64,000 nt of DNA from Rhizobium lentis (lineage in GTDB: Bacteria > Pseudomonadota > Alphaproteobacteria > Rhizobiales > Rhizobiaceae). The notes under the pieces are model-generated. The model searched no databases and had not been told where the DNA came from. It was given only the letters and a program-made list of their open reading frames with translations. The position numbers and the translations under genes were made by a program. The stretch lies in contig NZ_JACHBD010000017.1 in assembly GCF_014200175.1 (NCBI RefSeq), forward strand, positions 1 to 64,000. Reading direction: 5' to 3'. Of this stretch, positions 9,413 through 17,823 are shown in pieces (position 1 is the stretch's first letter; every line of letters begins with the position of its first letter).

Positions 9413-10825
9413 TTATGCCGCACGGGAAATTATGCGCGGCGTCACGCCCATCGGCAGTCCGTTCTGCGGCTGCGTCGTCAGCTTCTGCACCGGCCAGGGG
9501 TTGGTCGCTTCCGTCTGGTCGAAGCGAAAGCGGTGCATCATGACGGCAAGCGCGATCACCGCCTCCTGCAACGCGAAAGTCGCACCGATGCAGACGCGCG
9601 GGCCGGCGCCGAACGGCAGGAACTGGAAACGGCCGATGCTGCCGCGATTTTCAGGAAAGAAGCGTTCCGGCATATAGGCGCGTGGCCTGTCCCAATAGAG
9701 TTCGTGACGATGCAGCGTCCAGGGCATGATGAGCACGGTGATGTCGGCCGGGATCTCGACCTTTTCGCCCTTCGCATTGGTCCAGACGTCATCGGCGATC
9801 GCGGCGCGATTGATCGAGGGTGCGGGCGGATAAAGCCTGAGCGCCTCCTCGAACGCTGCCCGCGTCACCGGCATGAGATCCAGCCATTCGACCGGCTCGG
9901 CGTCGGTAGCCAGAATACTATCGATCTCCGCCTCCATGGCTTCACGAATATGCGGGCTGTTAGCGACGCAATAAAGCGTCCAGGCGAGCGCCCGCGCAGT
10001 CGTCTCGTGGCCGGCGCCGATGAAGGTCAGGATATTGTCCTCGATCTCCTCCTTGGTCAGGCCGTCGGGACCGGTCTGCTCGAGAAGCAGCGTCAGAAAA
10101 TCGTCCGGTGCTGTGGCGCGGTCAGCCCTCATCTTCGCAAGCCGCATGTCCATGGTATCGCGCACGATCGCCCTGAATTTCTCCAGTACCTTCTGGCCGC
10201 CGATGCGGGTGAGCCGCGGCACCCAGGAGGGCGCGCGCAACAGATCCATCGGATCGACGCGGCCCATGCGGTGGAGAAGTTCGTTGACGTCGTCAGCAAA
10301 ATGGCCGCTGGAGGAGACGATTTCGCCGGAGAAAAGCGTTTCGGCAAGAATCGCAAAGGTGAGATCGGTCATGTCGGCGGCGATGTCGAAGATCTGGCCA
10401 GCCGGAACGGCGCCCTCGTATTTGCGGACGTATTCTTCGGATTGCCGCAGCATCTGGCCGGCGAAACCTTTGGCATGGCGCGGTGTGAAGACGGGCGCGA
10501 CCGCCTTTCGCGACCGTTTCCAGACCTGGCCTTCGGCCGTCAACAGGCCATCCCGCAGGATCGGCCGCAGCACCAGCTGGCGAATGTCAGACATGCGATA
10601 GTTCGTTGCATTGTCGACCAGCACATGCTTGATCAGCCCGGGATCGTTGACTATCAGGGTGTGCTGACCGAAGAAACTCGTCTTGATCCAGGGCAGCGTG
10701 TAGGACGGCTCGCCCCACAGTTCGAGCGGATTGCGCAGGATGATGCGGATGATCTCAAGCCGGCTCGGCGGCACGGTGCGCGGCAGCGGCGCCGGCGGAA
10801 CGAAGGGATCAGGGCGCATGTCCAT
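9413..10825 (-). CDS. Cytochrome P450
   Basis: About 470 residues with all P450 landmarks: the oxygen-activating I-helix (GAGHETTARAL), the K-helix ExxR (EALRLYPPAP), and the haem loop FGAGPRVCIG with the cysteine ligand. There is no N-terminal membrane anchor, so it is a soluble bacterial enzyme needing a separate electron-transfer partner, none of which lies nearby. The ATG at 10825 follows an AAAGG about nine bases away; other in-frame starts at 10852 and 10819 are possible. Neighbours give no hint of the substrate. Confidence 0.9.
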   Translation of the reverse strand: MDMRPDPFVPPAPLPRTVPPSRLEIIRIILRNPLELWGEPSYTLPWIKTSFFGQHTLIVNDPGLIKHVLVDNATNYRMSDIRQLVLRPILRDGLLTAEGQVWKRSRKAVAPVFTPRHAKGFAGQMLRQSEEYVRKYEGAVPAGQIFDIAADMTDLTFAILAETLFSGEIVSSSGHFADDVNELLHRMGRVDPMDLLRAPSWVPRLTRIGGQKVLEKFRAIVRDTMDMRLAKMRADRATAPDDFLTLLLEQTGPDGLTKEEIEDNILTFIGAGHETTARALAWTLYCVANSPHIREAMEAEIDSILATDAEPVEWLDLMPVTRAAFEEALRLYPPAPSINRAAIADDVWTNAKGEKVEIPADITVLIMPWTLHRHELYWDRPRAYMPERFFPENRGSIGRFQFLPFGAGPRVCIGATFALQEAVIALAVMMHRFRFDQTEATNPWPVQKLTTQPQNGLPMGVTPRIISRAA

Positions 10826-10873
10826 CGGAAAAAGCCTTTCGGGGAAGATCAACGCTTCCCGTCAGGCTTGAAG

Positions 10874-11821
10874 CTAGAGCAGGCCCTTGAGTTCGTCCAG
10901 CTTGTCGTTGATCAGCCAGCCGTAATAATTCTCTTCGGGCCAAACGGTCGCAACGGAAGACCGGTTTTTCGCAGCGAGTGCCGCGGCGCGCTGGCGCGAA
11001 TTGCCGACATTATAAAGAGTCGCCGTCAGGCCGGGATTGCCCGAGATATCCATGCCGGCAATCTCTTTATAGTCGTCGATCGACCTGCGGATGGAAGCGG
11101 CGACGAAGGCGAGCGAGATATCGGGGTCCATGATCGCCCGGTAGACGGCGCCGGCATTCTTCTCGTTCAGCTTCGGATAACCCGACACGCGACTGACGAG
11201 ATCCGAGAGCATCAGCGCCGTCAGCGGATTGACCTGGCCAAGGCCGAAAGTCTGGCCGGCATAAAAGGGTTGGAAGAAGACCGCGCTGAAGCGGTTATTG
11301 GGGAAGCTCTGGCCGCCGACCGTCTTGCCGCGGAAATCGCTTTCCCAGACATCTTCCCGGCAGGACCAGAGCGTGTAGGAATCGCTCTTGCCCTTGCACT
11401 GAGCAAATTGCGGCCGCGCCACGAAATCATCAACGTTTTCGCCGTCATAGGCGAAGCGGAAGCTTTCTCCGGCATAGGAGGCGGCCTTGACGTAATAGGC
11501 CTGCAGCCGGTCATAGGCATCGACATTATAGGTGTGCTCGCCGACGATGGCGCCGACGACATGGATGGGATTGATGCCGTAAGCGCTGGAGACCTTGCGG
11601 ATTTTCGCTATCAGCTCCCGATCGGTCGCCAGAAGCTCATGGACCTTTTCGTATTTCAGATCGAAGCTGCTCTTCGTGCCCTTGGTGCGGCGAACGGAAG
11701 CACCCGGAATATCGGGCTGCTCGACGTGACGGTTGCCCGCCGGAACCGTCTGCATTGCGAAGGCCGGCGCCGAATTCACCAGGGCAGCGGCAATCAAAAG
11801 GCTTGTCAAAAGGCGTCGCAC
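10874..11821 (-). CDS. DUF1402 family secreted protein
   Basis: A 315-residue protein with a typical signal peptide (MRRLLTSLLIAAALVNSAPAFA, cleavage after AFA) and the features of DUF1402, a family found mainly in Rhizobiales. The body contains GAIVGEHTYN, FGLGQVNPLTALM and a TLYNVGN motif; the Glu-bearing and GLGQ segments resemble lysozyme-fold lytic transglycosylases. A periplasmic peptidoglycan-related role is therefore possible but unproven. It lies upstream of, and in the same direction as, the P450 gene, about 50 bases away. Confidence 0.8.
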   Translation of the reverse strand: MRRLLTSLLIAAALVNSAPAFAMQTVPAGNRHVEQPDIPGASVRRTKGTKSSFDLKYEKVHELLATDRELIAKIRKVSSAYGINPIHVVGAIVGEHTYNVDAYDRLQAYYVKAASYAGESFRFAYDGENVDDFVARPQFAQCKGKSDSYTLWSCREDVWESDFRGKTVGGQSFPNNRFSAVFFQPFYAGQTFGLGQVNPLTALMLSDLVSRVSGYPKLNEKNAGAVYRAIMDPDISLAFVAASIRRSIDDYKEIAGMDISGNPGLTATLYNVGNSRQRAAALAAKNRSSVATVWPEENYYGWLINDKLDELKGLL

Positions 11822-11912
11822 GATCCGCTATCCCGTCCATTCATCGTCCTGCTTGCGATGCGGCTGACTGGACCAGAATCTTGGCCGAATAAAGCCGGAG
11901 CGGAAAACAAAA

Positions 11913-11941
11913 CGGGCCTTCACTAGAAAGTAAAAGGCCCG
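11913..11941 (-). terminator. Terminator downstream of hslU
   Basis: Arms CGGGCCTT and AAGGCCCG (11934-11941 and 11913-11920 on the plus strand) form a GC-rich hairpin. On the minus strand it is followed by TTTTGTTTT, so it fits as the Rho-independent terminator of the hslV-hslU operon. Confidence 0.75.
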
Positions 11942-12009
11942 CTGTCGAGAGTGGAGTTCGTCACAATGCGGCATTCACGCCGGCAAAGAGACGAAGCGGT
12001 GCGCCGAGA

Positions 12010-13317
12010 TCACAGGATGAAGCGCGAGAGATCGGTATTCTGCGCGAGATCGCCGACATGTTCGCGCACATAGGCGGCGTCGATGGTGATGGCCGTGCCG
12101 CCGCGATCCGGGGCGTTGTAGGAAATATCGTCCAGCACCCGCTCCATCACCGTCTGCAGGCGGCGCGCGCCGATATTCTCGACGGAGGAGTTCAAATGCA
12201 CCGCGACATCGGCCAGCGCGTCGATCGCGTCGTCGCTGAAATCCAGGCTCAGGCTTTCGGTTTCCATCAGCGCGCGATACTGGCGGATGAGGCTCGCCTC
12301 CGTCTCGGTCAGGATCCGGCGGAAATCCTCCTTGTTCAGCGGACGCAACTCGACGCGAATCGGCAGACGGCCCTGCAGTTCCGGCAGCAGATCCGAAGGC
12401 TTGGAGACATGGAAGGCGCCGGAGGCGATGAACAGGATATGATCGGTCTTCACAGGCCCGTATTTGGTCGAGACGGTCGTGCCTTCGACGAGCGGCAGCA
12501 GATCGCGCTGCACGCCTTCGCGCGAAACGCCGGCGCCCATGCCGCCGTCGCGGGCTGCGATCTTGTCGATTTCGTCGAGGAAGACGATACCGTCATTCTC
12601 GGTCGAACGAACGGCCTCGCGCTGGATCACCTCATTGTCGATCAGTTTGTCGGACTCGTCGCGGATCAGGTCGGTATAGGAGGCCTTGACCGTCGTGCGG
12701 ACCTTCTTGGTGCGCCCGCCCATCGCCTTGCCGAACATTTCCGACAGATTGAGCACGCCGATATTGGCGCCCGGCATGCCGGGGATCTCGAAGCCGCCCA
12801 TGCCGGAACCGGTATCGGCCACTTCGATGTCGATTTCCTTGTCGTCGAGTTCGCCGTCCCTCAGCTTCTTGCGGAAGTTTTCGCGGGTGGCGGGCGAAGC
12901 CGTCGTGCCGACCAGCGCATCGAGGACACGCTCCTCTGCGCTCACATGCGCCTTGGCCTGAACCTCGGCCCGCTTCTTTTCGCGCACCAGGCCGATGCCG
13001 ACCTCGACCAGGTCGCGGATAATCTGCTCGACATCGCGGCCGACATAGCCGACCTCGGTGAACTTTGTCGCCTCCACCTTGATGAAGGGCGCGCCGGCGA
13101 GTTTTGCCAGGCGGCGGGAGATCTCCGTCTTGCCGACACCGGTCGGGCCGATCATCAGGATGTTCTTCGGCATGACTTCGTCGCGCAGGCTCGGGTCGAG
13201 CTGCTGGCGGCGCCAGCGATTGCGCAGCGCAATCGCAACGGCACGTTTGGCGTCATGCTGGCCGATGATGTAGCGATCGAGTTCGGAAACGATCTCGCGG
13301 GGGGAAAAGGTGGTCAT
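12010..13317 (-). CDS. hslU: HslU, ATPase subunit of the HslUV protease
   Basis: A 435-residue AAA+ unfoldase with Walker A GPTGVGKTE, Walker B (GIVFLDEIDKIA), the pore loop GYVGRD and the C-terminal sensor region, ending in RFIL, which is the tail that inserts into HslV. It unfolds substrates and feeds them to the HslV peptidase ring. Its ATG overlaps the stop of the preceding acetyltransferase gene (ATGA), so translation is likely coupled across the operon. Confidence 0.97.
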   Translation of the reverse strand: MTTFSPREIVSELDRYIIGQHDAKRAVAIALRNRWRRQQLDPSLRDEVMPKNILMIGPTGVGKTEISRRLAKLAGAPFIKVEATKFTEVGYVGRDVEQIIRDLVEVGIGLVREKKRAEVQAKAHVSAEERVLDALVGTTASPATRENFRKKLRDGELDDKEIDIEVADTGSGMGGFEIPGMPGANIGVLNLSEMFGKAMGGRTKKVRTTVKASYTDLIRDESDKLIDNEVIQREAVRSTENDGIVFLDEIDKIAARDGGMGAGVSREGVQRDLLPLVEGTTVSTKYGPVKTDHILFIASGAFHVSKPSDLLPELQGRLPIRVELRPLNKEDFRRILTETEASLIRQYRALMETESLSLDFSDDAIDALADVAVHLNSSVENIGARRLQTVMERVLDDISYNAPDRGGTAITIDAAYVREHVGDLAQNTDLSRFIL

Positions 13318-13826
13318 TGCGTATCATTCTCCTGGCGGTCCAGGGCCATCAACAGTGCCCGGCCGTAATTAGTCGTTGTTTCGCCAAGTCCTTGAAAGCC
13401 CGCCTTGGTATAGGCTCTGATTGCGAAAACATTGTCAGGATGCGGATCGACGAGGATCCGCTGCGCGCCCTTTGCGAAGAGCATATCGCAGAACCCTATC
13501 ATAAAGGCCGGTCCGTGACCTTTGCCAACGAGTTCCTCTATGCCGATGAACTGGTCGATGCCGTAGGTGCCCTTCGGCTGGCCGGCGAGCGCTTCATCGT
13601 CCTCGTCGTCGAGATTGGCGGCCTGGATAAAGGCGAATTCCTTTCCATTCAGCGTGACCATGAAGCAAGAGACGGAGGCCGTATCGATATGCTCTTCCAT
13701 TGAAGCCAGCGCCTCGGCCGGATCGCGCCACCAGCGCCTGACATGTTGGCTTTCCAGCCATTTGGCAAGGAGCGGCAGATCAGCCACGGCAAGCGGCCGG
13801 AAGGCATAGGGTTCAGCCTTCGGCAT
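13314..13826 (-). CDS. GNAT family N-acetyltransferase inserted between hslV and hslU
   Basis: A 170-residue GNAT-type acetyltransferase resembling the AAC(6')-like group (FRPLAVADLPLLAKWLESQHVRRWW at the N-terminus, acetyl-CoA-binding region around GHGPAFMIGFCDMLFAKGAQRILVDPHPDN). Its start overlaps the 3' end of hslV by 14 bases and its stop overlaps the hslU start, so it is a real member of the operon. The acceptor is unknown; resistance to aminoglycosides should not be assumed. The tight packing suggests a protein-quality or stress-linked role, which is inference. Confidence 0.85.
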   Translation of the reverse strand: MPKAEPYAFRPLAVADLPLLAKWLESQHVRRWWRDPAEALASMEEHIDTASVSCFMVTLNGKEFAFIQAANLDDEDDEALAGQPKGTYGIDQFIGIEELVGKGHGPAFMIGFCDMLFAKGAQRILVDPHPDNVFAIRAYTKAGFQGLGETTTNYGRALLMALDRQENDTQ

Positions 13827-14340
13827 CCAGCACTTCCATTACGACATTATGGTTCGTGTAGACGCAGATGTCGGCCGCGATATCGAGAGCGCGGCGGGCG
13901 ATCTCTTCGGCCGATTTGTCGGTATCCATGAGTGCCAAGGCAGCCGCGAGGGCAAAATTGCCGCCCGAACCGATCGCCGTCGTGCCGTGTTCCGGCTCCA
14001 GCACGTCGCCGTTGCCGGTGATCGCGAGCGTAATCGACTTGTCGGCGACGAGCATCATGGCTTCGAGATTACGCAGGTATTTGTCAGTGCGCCAGTCCTT
14101 GGCGAGCTCGACAGCGGCGCGCATCAGCTGGCCGGGATATTGCTCCAGCTTCTTTTCAAGCCGCTCGAGAAGGGTGAAGGCATCGGCGGTGGCGCCGGCA
14201 AAACCGGCGATCACTTCGCCCTTGCCGATGCGGCGCACCTTGCGGGCATTGCCCTTCATCACGGTCTGGCCGAGGCTCACCTGGCCGTCACCCGCCATCA
14301 CCACCTTGCCGCCTTTTCGAACAGTAATGATCGTTGTCAT
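13813..14340 (-). CDS. hslV: HslV, peptidase subunit of the HslUV protease
   Basis: A 175-residue proteasome-beta-like peptidase. The N-terminus MTTIITVRKGGKVVMAGDGQ exposes the catalytic Thr after Met removal, and GDGQVSLGQTVMKGNARKVRRI is the family signature. It forms a double hexameric ring that works with HslU. It is the first gene of the operon and diverges from hisB. Upstream on the minus strand TTGCAA and TACATA lie 16 bases apart and could be a promoter; a heat-shock sigma32 site was not convincingly identified. Confidence 0.96.
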   Translation of the reverse strand: MTTIITVRKGGKVVMAGDGQVSLGQTVMKGNARKVRRIGKGEVIAGFAGATADAFTLLERLEKKLEQYPGQLMRAAVELAKDWRTDKYLRNLEAMMLVADKSITLAITGNGDVLEPEHGTTAIGSGGNFALAAALALMDTDKSAEEIARRALDIAADICVYTNHNVVMEVLDAEG

Positions 14341-14515
14341 AAAACACCTGTCTGCCCATGACGCGGGCTTTTACCTCGACCGTACATCGGCCTTGTTGAG
14401 CCCTATGTAAGCAGGCCGGAGCCGATTGCAAATGGGCCGACTTTTCTCTTCCCCGGCTTCTGGATATTTGCCGATGCGCCTGATAAGGAACGGCCTTATT
14501 CCGATGGAGGGCCAA

Positions 14516-15124
14516 ATGGCCGAGACCGCAGCAAGCCGTACGGGCAGCGTTTCCCGCAGGACCAACGAGACCTCGATTTCCGTTTCGGTCAATCTCGACG
14601 GCACCGGCAAATCGAAGATTTCGACCGGCGTCGGCTTCTTCGACCATATGCTCGACCAGCTTTCGCGGCATTCCCTCATCGACATGGAGATCGAATCGAA
14701 GGGCGATCTGCATATCGACGATCATCATACGGTCGAGGATACCGGCATTGCGATCGGTCAGGCGATCTCCAAAGCGCTCGGCGACCGGCGCGGCATCACC
14801 CGCTATGCCTCGATCGATCTTGCCATGGACGAGACGATGACCAAAGCGGCGGTCGATCTTTCCGGACGGCCGTTCCTCGTCTGGAACGTCGCCTTCAGTG
14901 CGCCGAAGATCGGCACCTTCGACACCGAACTCGTCCGCGAATTCTTCCAGGCGCTCGCCCAGAATGCCGGCATCACCTTGCATATTCTCAACCATTATGG
15001 CGCCAACAACCACCATATTGCCGAGACATGCTTCAAGGCCGTCGCCCGCGCATTGCGCACGGCGACAGAGATCGATCCGAGACAGGCGGGCCGTGTTCCC
15101 TCAACGAAGGGCACGCTCGTCTGA
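14516..15124 (+). CDS. hisB: Imidazoleglycerol-phosphate dehydratase
   Basis: A 202-residue monofunctional HisB dehydratase converting imidazoleglycerol phosphate to imidazoleacetol phosphate in histidine synthesis. Metal-binding motifs are visible: GFFDHMLDQLSRH, DDHHTVED, and NHYGANNHHIAE near the C-terminus. The ATG at 14516 is preceded by GGAGGG at a good distance and the product starts MAETAAS; a longer frame from 14426 lacks support. It opens the histidine cluster; the phosphatase activity fused to HisB in enterobacteria is absent, as expected here. Confidence 0.96.
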   Translation: MAETAASRTGSVSRRTNETSISVSVNLDGTGKSKISTGVGFFDHMLDQLSRHSLIDMEIESKGDLHIDDHHTVEDTGIAIGQAISKALGDRRGITRYASIDLAMDETMTKAAVDLSGRPFLVWNVAFSAPKIGTFDTELVREFFQALAQNAGITLHILNHYGANNHHIAETCFKAVARALRTATEIDPRQAGRVPSTKGTLV

Positions 15125-15146
15125 GCCTCTCAAGGGAGCGGCGACA

Positions 15147-15629
15147 ATGACGTCCAGCTATGTTTTCCTGACGCCGCCCGGCAGCGCAGGCACCAACCTT
15201 GACGAGACGCGGGTGATCCGCGACGGCTTCACATGGCTCGGTTTTCTGTTTCCATGGGTCTGGCTGCTGGTCCATCGGCTGTGGCTATACGCGGCGGCGG
15301 CCTTTCTGTTGCAGGCAATCGGCGGCGCGCTGATGGACGAACCGGGTCTCTGGCCGGCGGGAGCGGCAATCACGCTGGGCGTGAACCTGCTGGTCGGCCT
15401 CGAGGGCCAGAACCTCCGTATTCGCAATCTCGCCGGCCACGGCTGGAACGAAGACGCACTCATTGCAGCCGATACGACGGGCATTGCCGAAGACGTCTAC
15501 TTTTCCGACAAGGCGGTCCAGGCCGATACTGACGCCACCGTGCCGGGCTGGGAGAACAAGACCCGACCGAACAGCCCGCATGGCCAGGCTACATCGCTTG
15601 GTCTCTTTGGATTTGATGGAGGACGCTGA
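15147..15629 (+). CDS. DUF2628 membrane protein in the his operon
   Basis: A 160-residue protein with two or three hydrophobic segments (FLFPWVWLLVHRLWL..AAFLLQAIGG and AAITLGVNLLVGL, residues about 30-95) followed by a hydrophilic tail. This matches DUF2628, small membrane proteins of unknown function. It sits between hisB and hisH with 22 bases before it and two after it, so it is co-transcribed with histidine genes in rhizobia. Nothing in the sequence suggests an enzymatic role in histidine synthesis. Confidence 0.8.
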   Translation: MTSSYVFLTPPGSAGTNLDETRVIRDGFTWLGFLFPWVWLLVHRLWLYAAAAFLLQAIGGALMDEPGLWPAGAAITLGVNLLVGLEGQNLRIRNLAGHGWNEDALIAADTTGIAEDVYFSDKAVQADTDATVPGWENKTRPNSPHGQATSLGLFGFDGGR

Positions 15630-15631
15630 CG

Positions 15632-16282
15632 ATGCGCGTCGCAATTATCGACTATGGTTCCGGCAATCTGCGCTCGGCCACCAAGGCTTTCGAGCGGGCC
15701 GCGCGCGAGGCGGGCATCGATACGCAGATCGATCTCACCGACAAAGCGGAAAACGTTGCCGCCGCCGATCGCATCGTCCTTCCGGGCGTCGGCGCCTATG
15801 CCGATTGCCGGCGCGGCCTCGATGCCGTGCCCGGCATGGCCGAGGTGCTGGTTGAGGCTGTCGAAAAGAGGGCAAGGCCGTTCCTCGGCATCTGCGTCGG
15901 CATGCAGCTCATGTCCTCGCGCGGACTTGAGAAGACAGTGACGCGCGGTTTCGGCTGGATCCCCGGTGACGTCATCGAGATGACACCTTACGATCCCGCG
16001 CTGAAAATTCCACAGATCGGCTGGAATACGCTCGACCTGAAGCGCGAACATCCGCTCTTCGACGGCATTCCAACGGGCTCCGGGGGCTTGCACGCCTATT
16101 TCGTGCATTCCTACCATCTTGCCGCCGAAAATGCCGACGACGTCATTGCGACGGTCGATTATGGCGGGCCGATGACGGCTCTCGTCGGGCGCGACAACAT
16201 GGTGGGCGCTCAGTTTCACCCGGAAAAGAGCCAGAAGCTTGGCCTCGCCCTGATCGCCAATTTCCTGCGCTGGAACCCGTAA
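15632..16282 (+). CDS. hisH: Imidazole glycerol phosphate synthase, glutaminase subunit HisH
   Basis: A 216-residue class I glutamine amidotransferase. It shows the oxyanion strand (VLPGVGAYADC), the nucleophile Cys in FLGICVGMQLM and the catalytic His/Glu in QFHPEKS. It hydrolyses glutamine and channels ammonia to HisF, encoded further down the same operon. Start at ATG 15632, directly after the DUF2628 stop. Confidence 0.96.
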   Translation: MRVAIIDYGSGNLRSATKAFERAAREAGIDTQIDLTDKAENVAAADRIVLPGVGAYADCRRGLDAVPGMAEVLVEAVEKRARPFLGICVGMQLMSSRGLEKTVTRGFGWIPGDVIEMTPYDPALKIPQIGWNTLDLKREHPLFDGIPTGSGGLHAYFVHSYHLAAENADDVIATVDYGGPMTALVGRDNMVGAQFHPEKSQKLGLALIANFLRWNP

Positions 16283-16333
16283 TACCGCCGCCTTATTTTC
16301 CCTTTATGAAACACGGGAACAGGAGTGCGCTCG

Positions 16334-16516
16334 ATGCCGGCTTCGCGGAAATCAGGCAAGGTGTTCTATATGCTGAGACCCTCCAGAGAGGGGCTGCCGC
16401 CCTTCTCGGACATCCGGCTTACCGATGGAACGATCATCCGCCGTGTGGATGAGGCCATTCACCGGAGAGCGCTTTCCAATGCGGCCAAGTCGTTGACAGA
16501 AAGGCTGGACCGATGA
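16334..16516 (+). CDS. Small basic protein of unknown function (60 aa) in the his operon
   Basis: A 60-residue basic protein (MPASRKSGKVFYMLRPSREG at its start) that I do not recognise. Support for its being real is an AGGAG eight bases before the ATG at 16334 and the overlap of its stop with the ATG of the next gene (ATGA), typical of translationally coupled pairs. There is no signal peptide or membrane segment. It could be a partner or leader of the following membrane protein. Confidence 0.6.
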   Translation: MPASRKSGKVFYMLRPSREGLPPFSDIRLTDGTIIRRVDEAIHRRALSNAAKSLTERLDR

Positions 16517-17070
16517 TCCATGAATTCCTTGCCGGCAACGAGAATTCGCAGCTGCGCGCCAACGGCATCAACGCCGGCGACATCACGGAAGCCGTGCTGG
16601 AATTTTATATCGAAGGCGAGGACGATCTGATCGGCCTGCTTGCCTATGCCCTTTATGAGCGGCAGAAGCGCGATTTCGTGCTCAGCTACCGCAAGCGCAA
16701 TGCCGGCCGTTCGCCCAACGAGGCAGAGCTTGCCGCCGTCTCGGGCAATTATCTCTCGACCGACCTGCGCAATACGCTGCGCGACCGCGCCTCGCAGATC
16801 CTTGCAAGTTATGCCGAAACCTATGTGGAGGCGATGGAGCCGGAAATCCGGCTCGCCGCCGTCAACAGCCAGGCGCTCCGGGAGGTGCGCGACATCGAGA
16901 AATCGATGAAGCGGCGCCTCGGCTTCTGGCGCCAGGTTCGCGCCGGCTTGACCGTCACCCTGCTGCTGCTTCTGCTTTTCGGCGCGGCCACCATTGCCGC
17001 TGTCTTTTTCCGCTCGGATATCGTAGATGCGTGGAATGCGCTGATGGTATCGACCACTTTACGGACGTAA
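16513..17070 (+). CDS. Unknown single-pass membrane protein in the his operon
   Basis: A 185-residue protein with a mostly helical, charged cytoplasmic N-terminal part (residues 1-140) and one strong transmembrane segment near the C-terminus (LTVTLLLLLLFGAATIAAVFF, about 147-168). It is not a recognisable histidine enzyme. The N-terminal half (SQLRANGINAGDITEAVLEFYIEGEDDL) has no catalytic motif that I recognise. It starts inside the stop of the 60-residue gene and ends six bases before hisA, so it is locked into the operon. It resembles a tail-anchored adaptor or membrane-recruitment protein, but that is inference. Confidence 0.75.
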   Translation: MIHEFLAGNENSQLRANGINAGDITEAVLEFYIEGEDDLIGLLAYALYERQKRDFVLSYRKRNAGRSPNEAELAAVSGNYLSTDLRNTLRDRASQILASYAETYVEAMEPEIRLAAVNSQALREVRDIEKSMKRRLGFWRQVRAGLTVTLLLLLLFGAATIAAVFFRSDIVDAWNALMVSTTLRT

Positions 17071-17076
17071 GACGAC

Positions 17077-17823
17077 ATGATCCTTTTTCCCGCGATCGAT
17101 CTGAAGGGCGGCCAATGCGTCCGCCTGAAGCTCGGCGACATGCAGCAGGCGACGGTCTATAACACCGATCCAGCCGCCCAGGCGAAATCCTTCGAAGACC
17201 AGGGTTTCGAATGGCTGCACGTGGTCGATCTCGACGGCGCCTTTGCGGGACATTCGGCGAATGGCGACGCCGTCGAAGCGATCCTAAAGGCTACGAAGAA
17301 TCCGGTGCAGCTCGGCGGCGGCATCCGCACGCTCGATCATATCGAGGCCTGGCTCGCGCGCGGGCTGCGGCGCGTCATTCTCGGCACGGTGGCGGTCAGA
17401 AATCCTGATCTGGTCATTGAGGCCTGCCGGAAATTTCCCGGTCACGTCGCCGTCGGCATCGACGCCAAGGGCGGCAAGGTGGCCGTAGAAGGCTGGGCTG
17501 AGGCTTCGGAACTCGGCGTCGTCGAGCTCGCCCAAAAATTCGAAGGCGCGGGCGTCGCCGCGATCATCTACACCGATATCGACCGCGACGGCATCCTTGC
17601 CGGCATCAACTGGGCTTCGACGCTGGAACTTGCCGGTGCCGTCTCCATTCCCGTCATCGCCTCCGGCGGTCTTGCCTCGCTCGACGACGTCACACGCATG
17701 CTGGAACCCGATGCAGGCAAGCTCGAAGGCGCGATTTCGGGCCGGGCTCTTTATGACGGCCGTATCGACCCCAGGCAAGCGCTGGCGCTGATCAAGGCCA
17801 GCAGAGCCAAGGAGACCGCTTAA
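17077..17823 (+). CDS. hisA: Phosphoribosylformimino-AICAR ribotide isomerase
   Basis: A 248-residue (beta/alpha)8-barrel isomerase opening the ring of ProFAR to PRFAR in histidine synthesis. The catalytic Asp lies in FPAIDLKGGQCVRL, the second catalytic Asp in YTDIDRDG, and phosphate-binding glycines in QLGGGIRT and VIASGGLAS. The two halves repeat each other, as in the family. The stop is directly followed by the hisF start. Confidence 0.96.
   Translation: MILFPAIDLKGGQCVRLKLGDMQQATVYNTDPAAQAKSFEDQGFEWLHVVDLDGAFAGHSANGDAVEAILKATKNPVQLGGGIRTLDHIEAWLARGLRRVILGTVAVRNPDLVIEACRKFPGHVAVGIDAKGGKVAVEGWAEASELGVVELAQKFEGAGVAAIIYTDIDRDGILAGINWASTLELAGAVSIPVIASGGLASLDDVTRMLEPDAGKLEGAISGRALYDGRIDPRQALALIKASRAKETA

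Noticed and set aside
9356..11926. An 856-codon open frame on the plus strand across the P450 and DUF1402 genes
   Set aside because: It is antisense to two well-supported genes, and its composition (many Arg, Gly, Asp and His with no domain pattern) is what GC-rich complementary strands produce.
12058..13368. A 436-codon plus-strand frame opposite hslU
   Set aside because: Complementary-strand artefact; hslU carries all AAA+ motifs.
13314..13826. Aminoglycoside resistance gene
   Set aside because: The fold resembles AAC(6')-type enzymes, but its locked position in the hslVU operon argues for a housekeeping substrate; resistance cannot be claimed.
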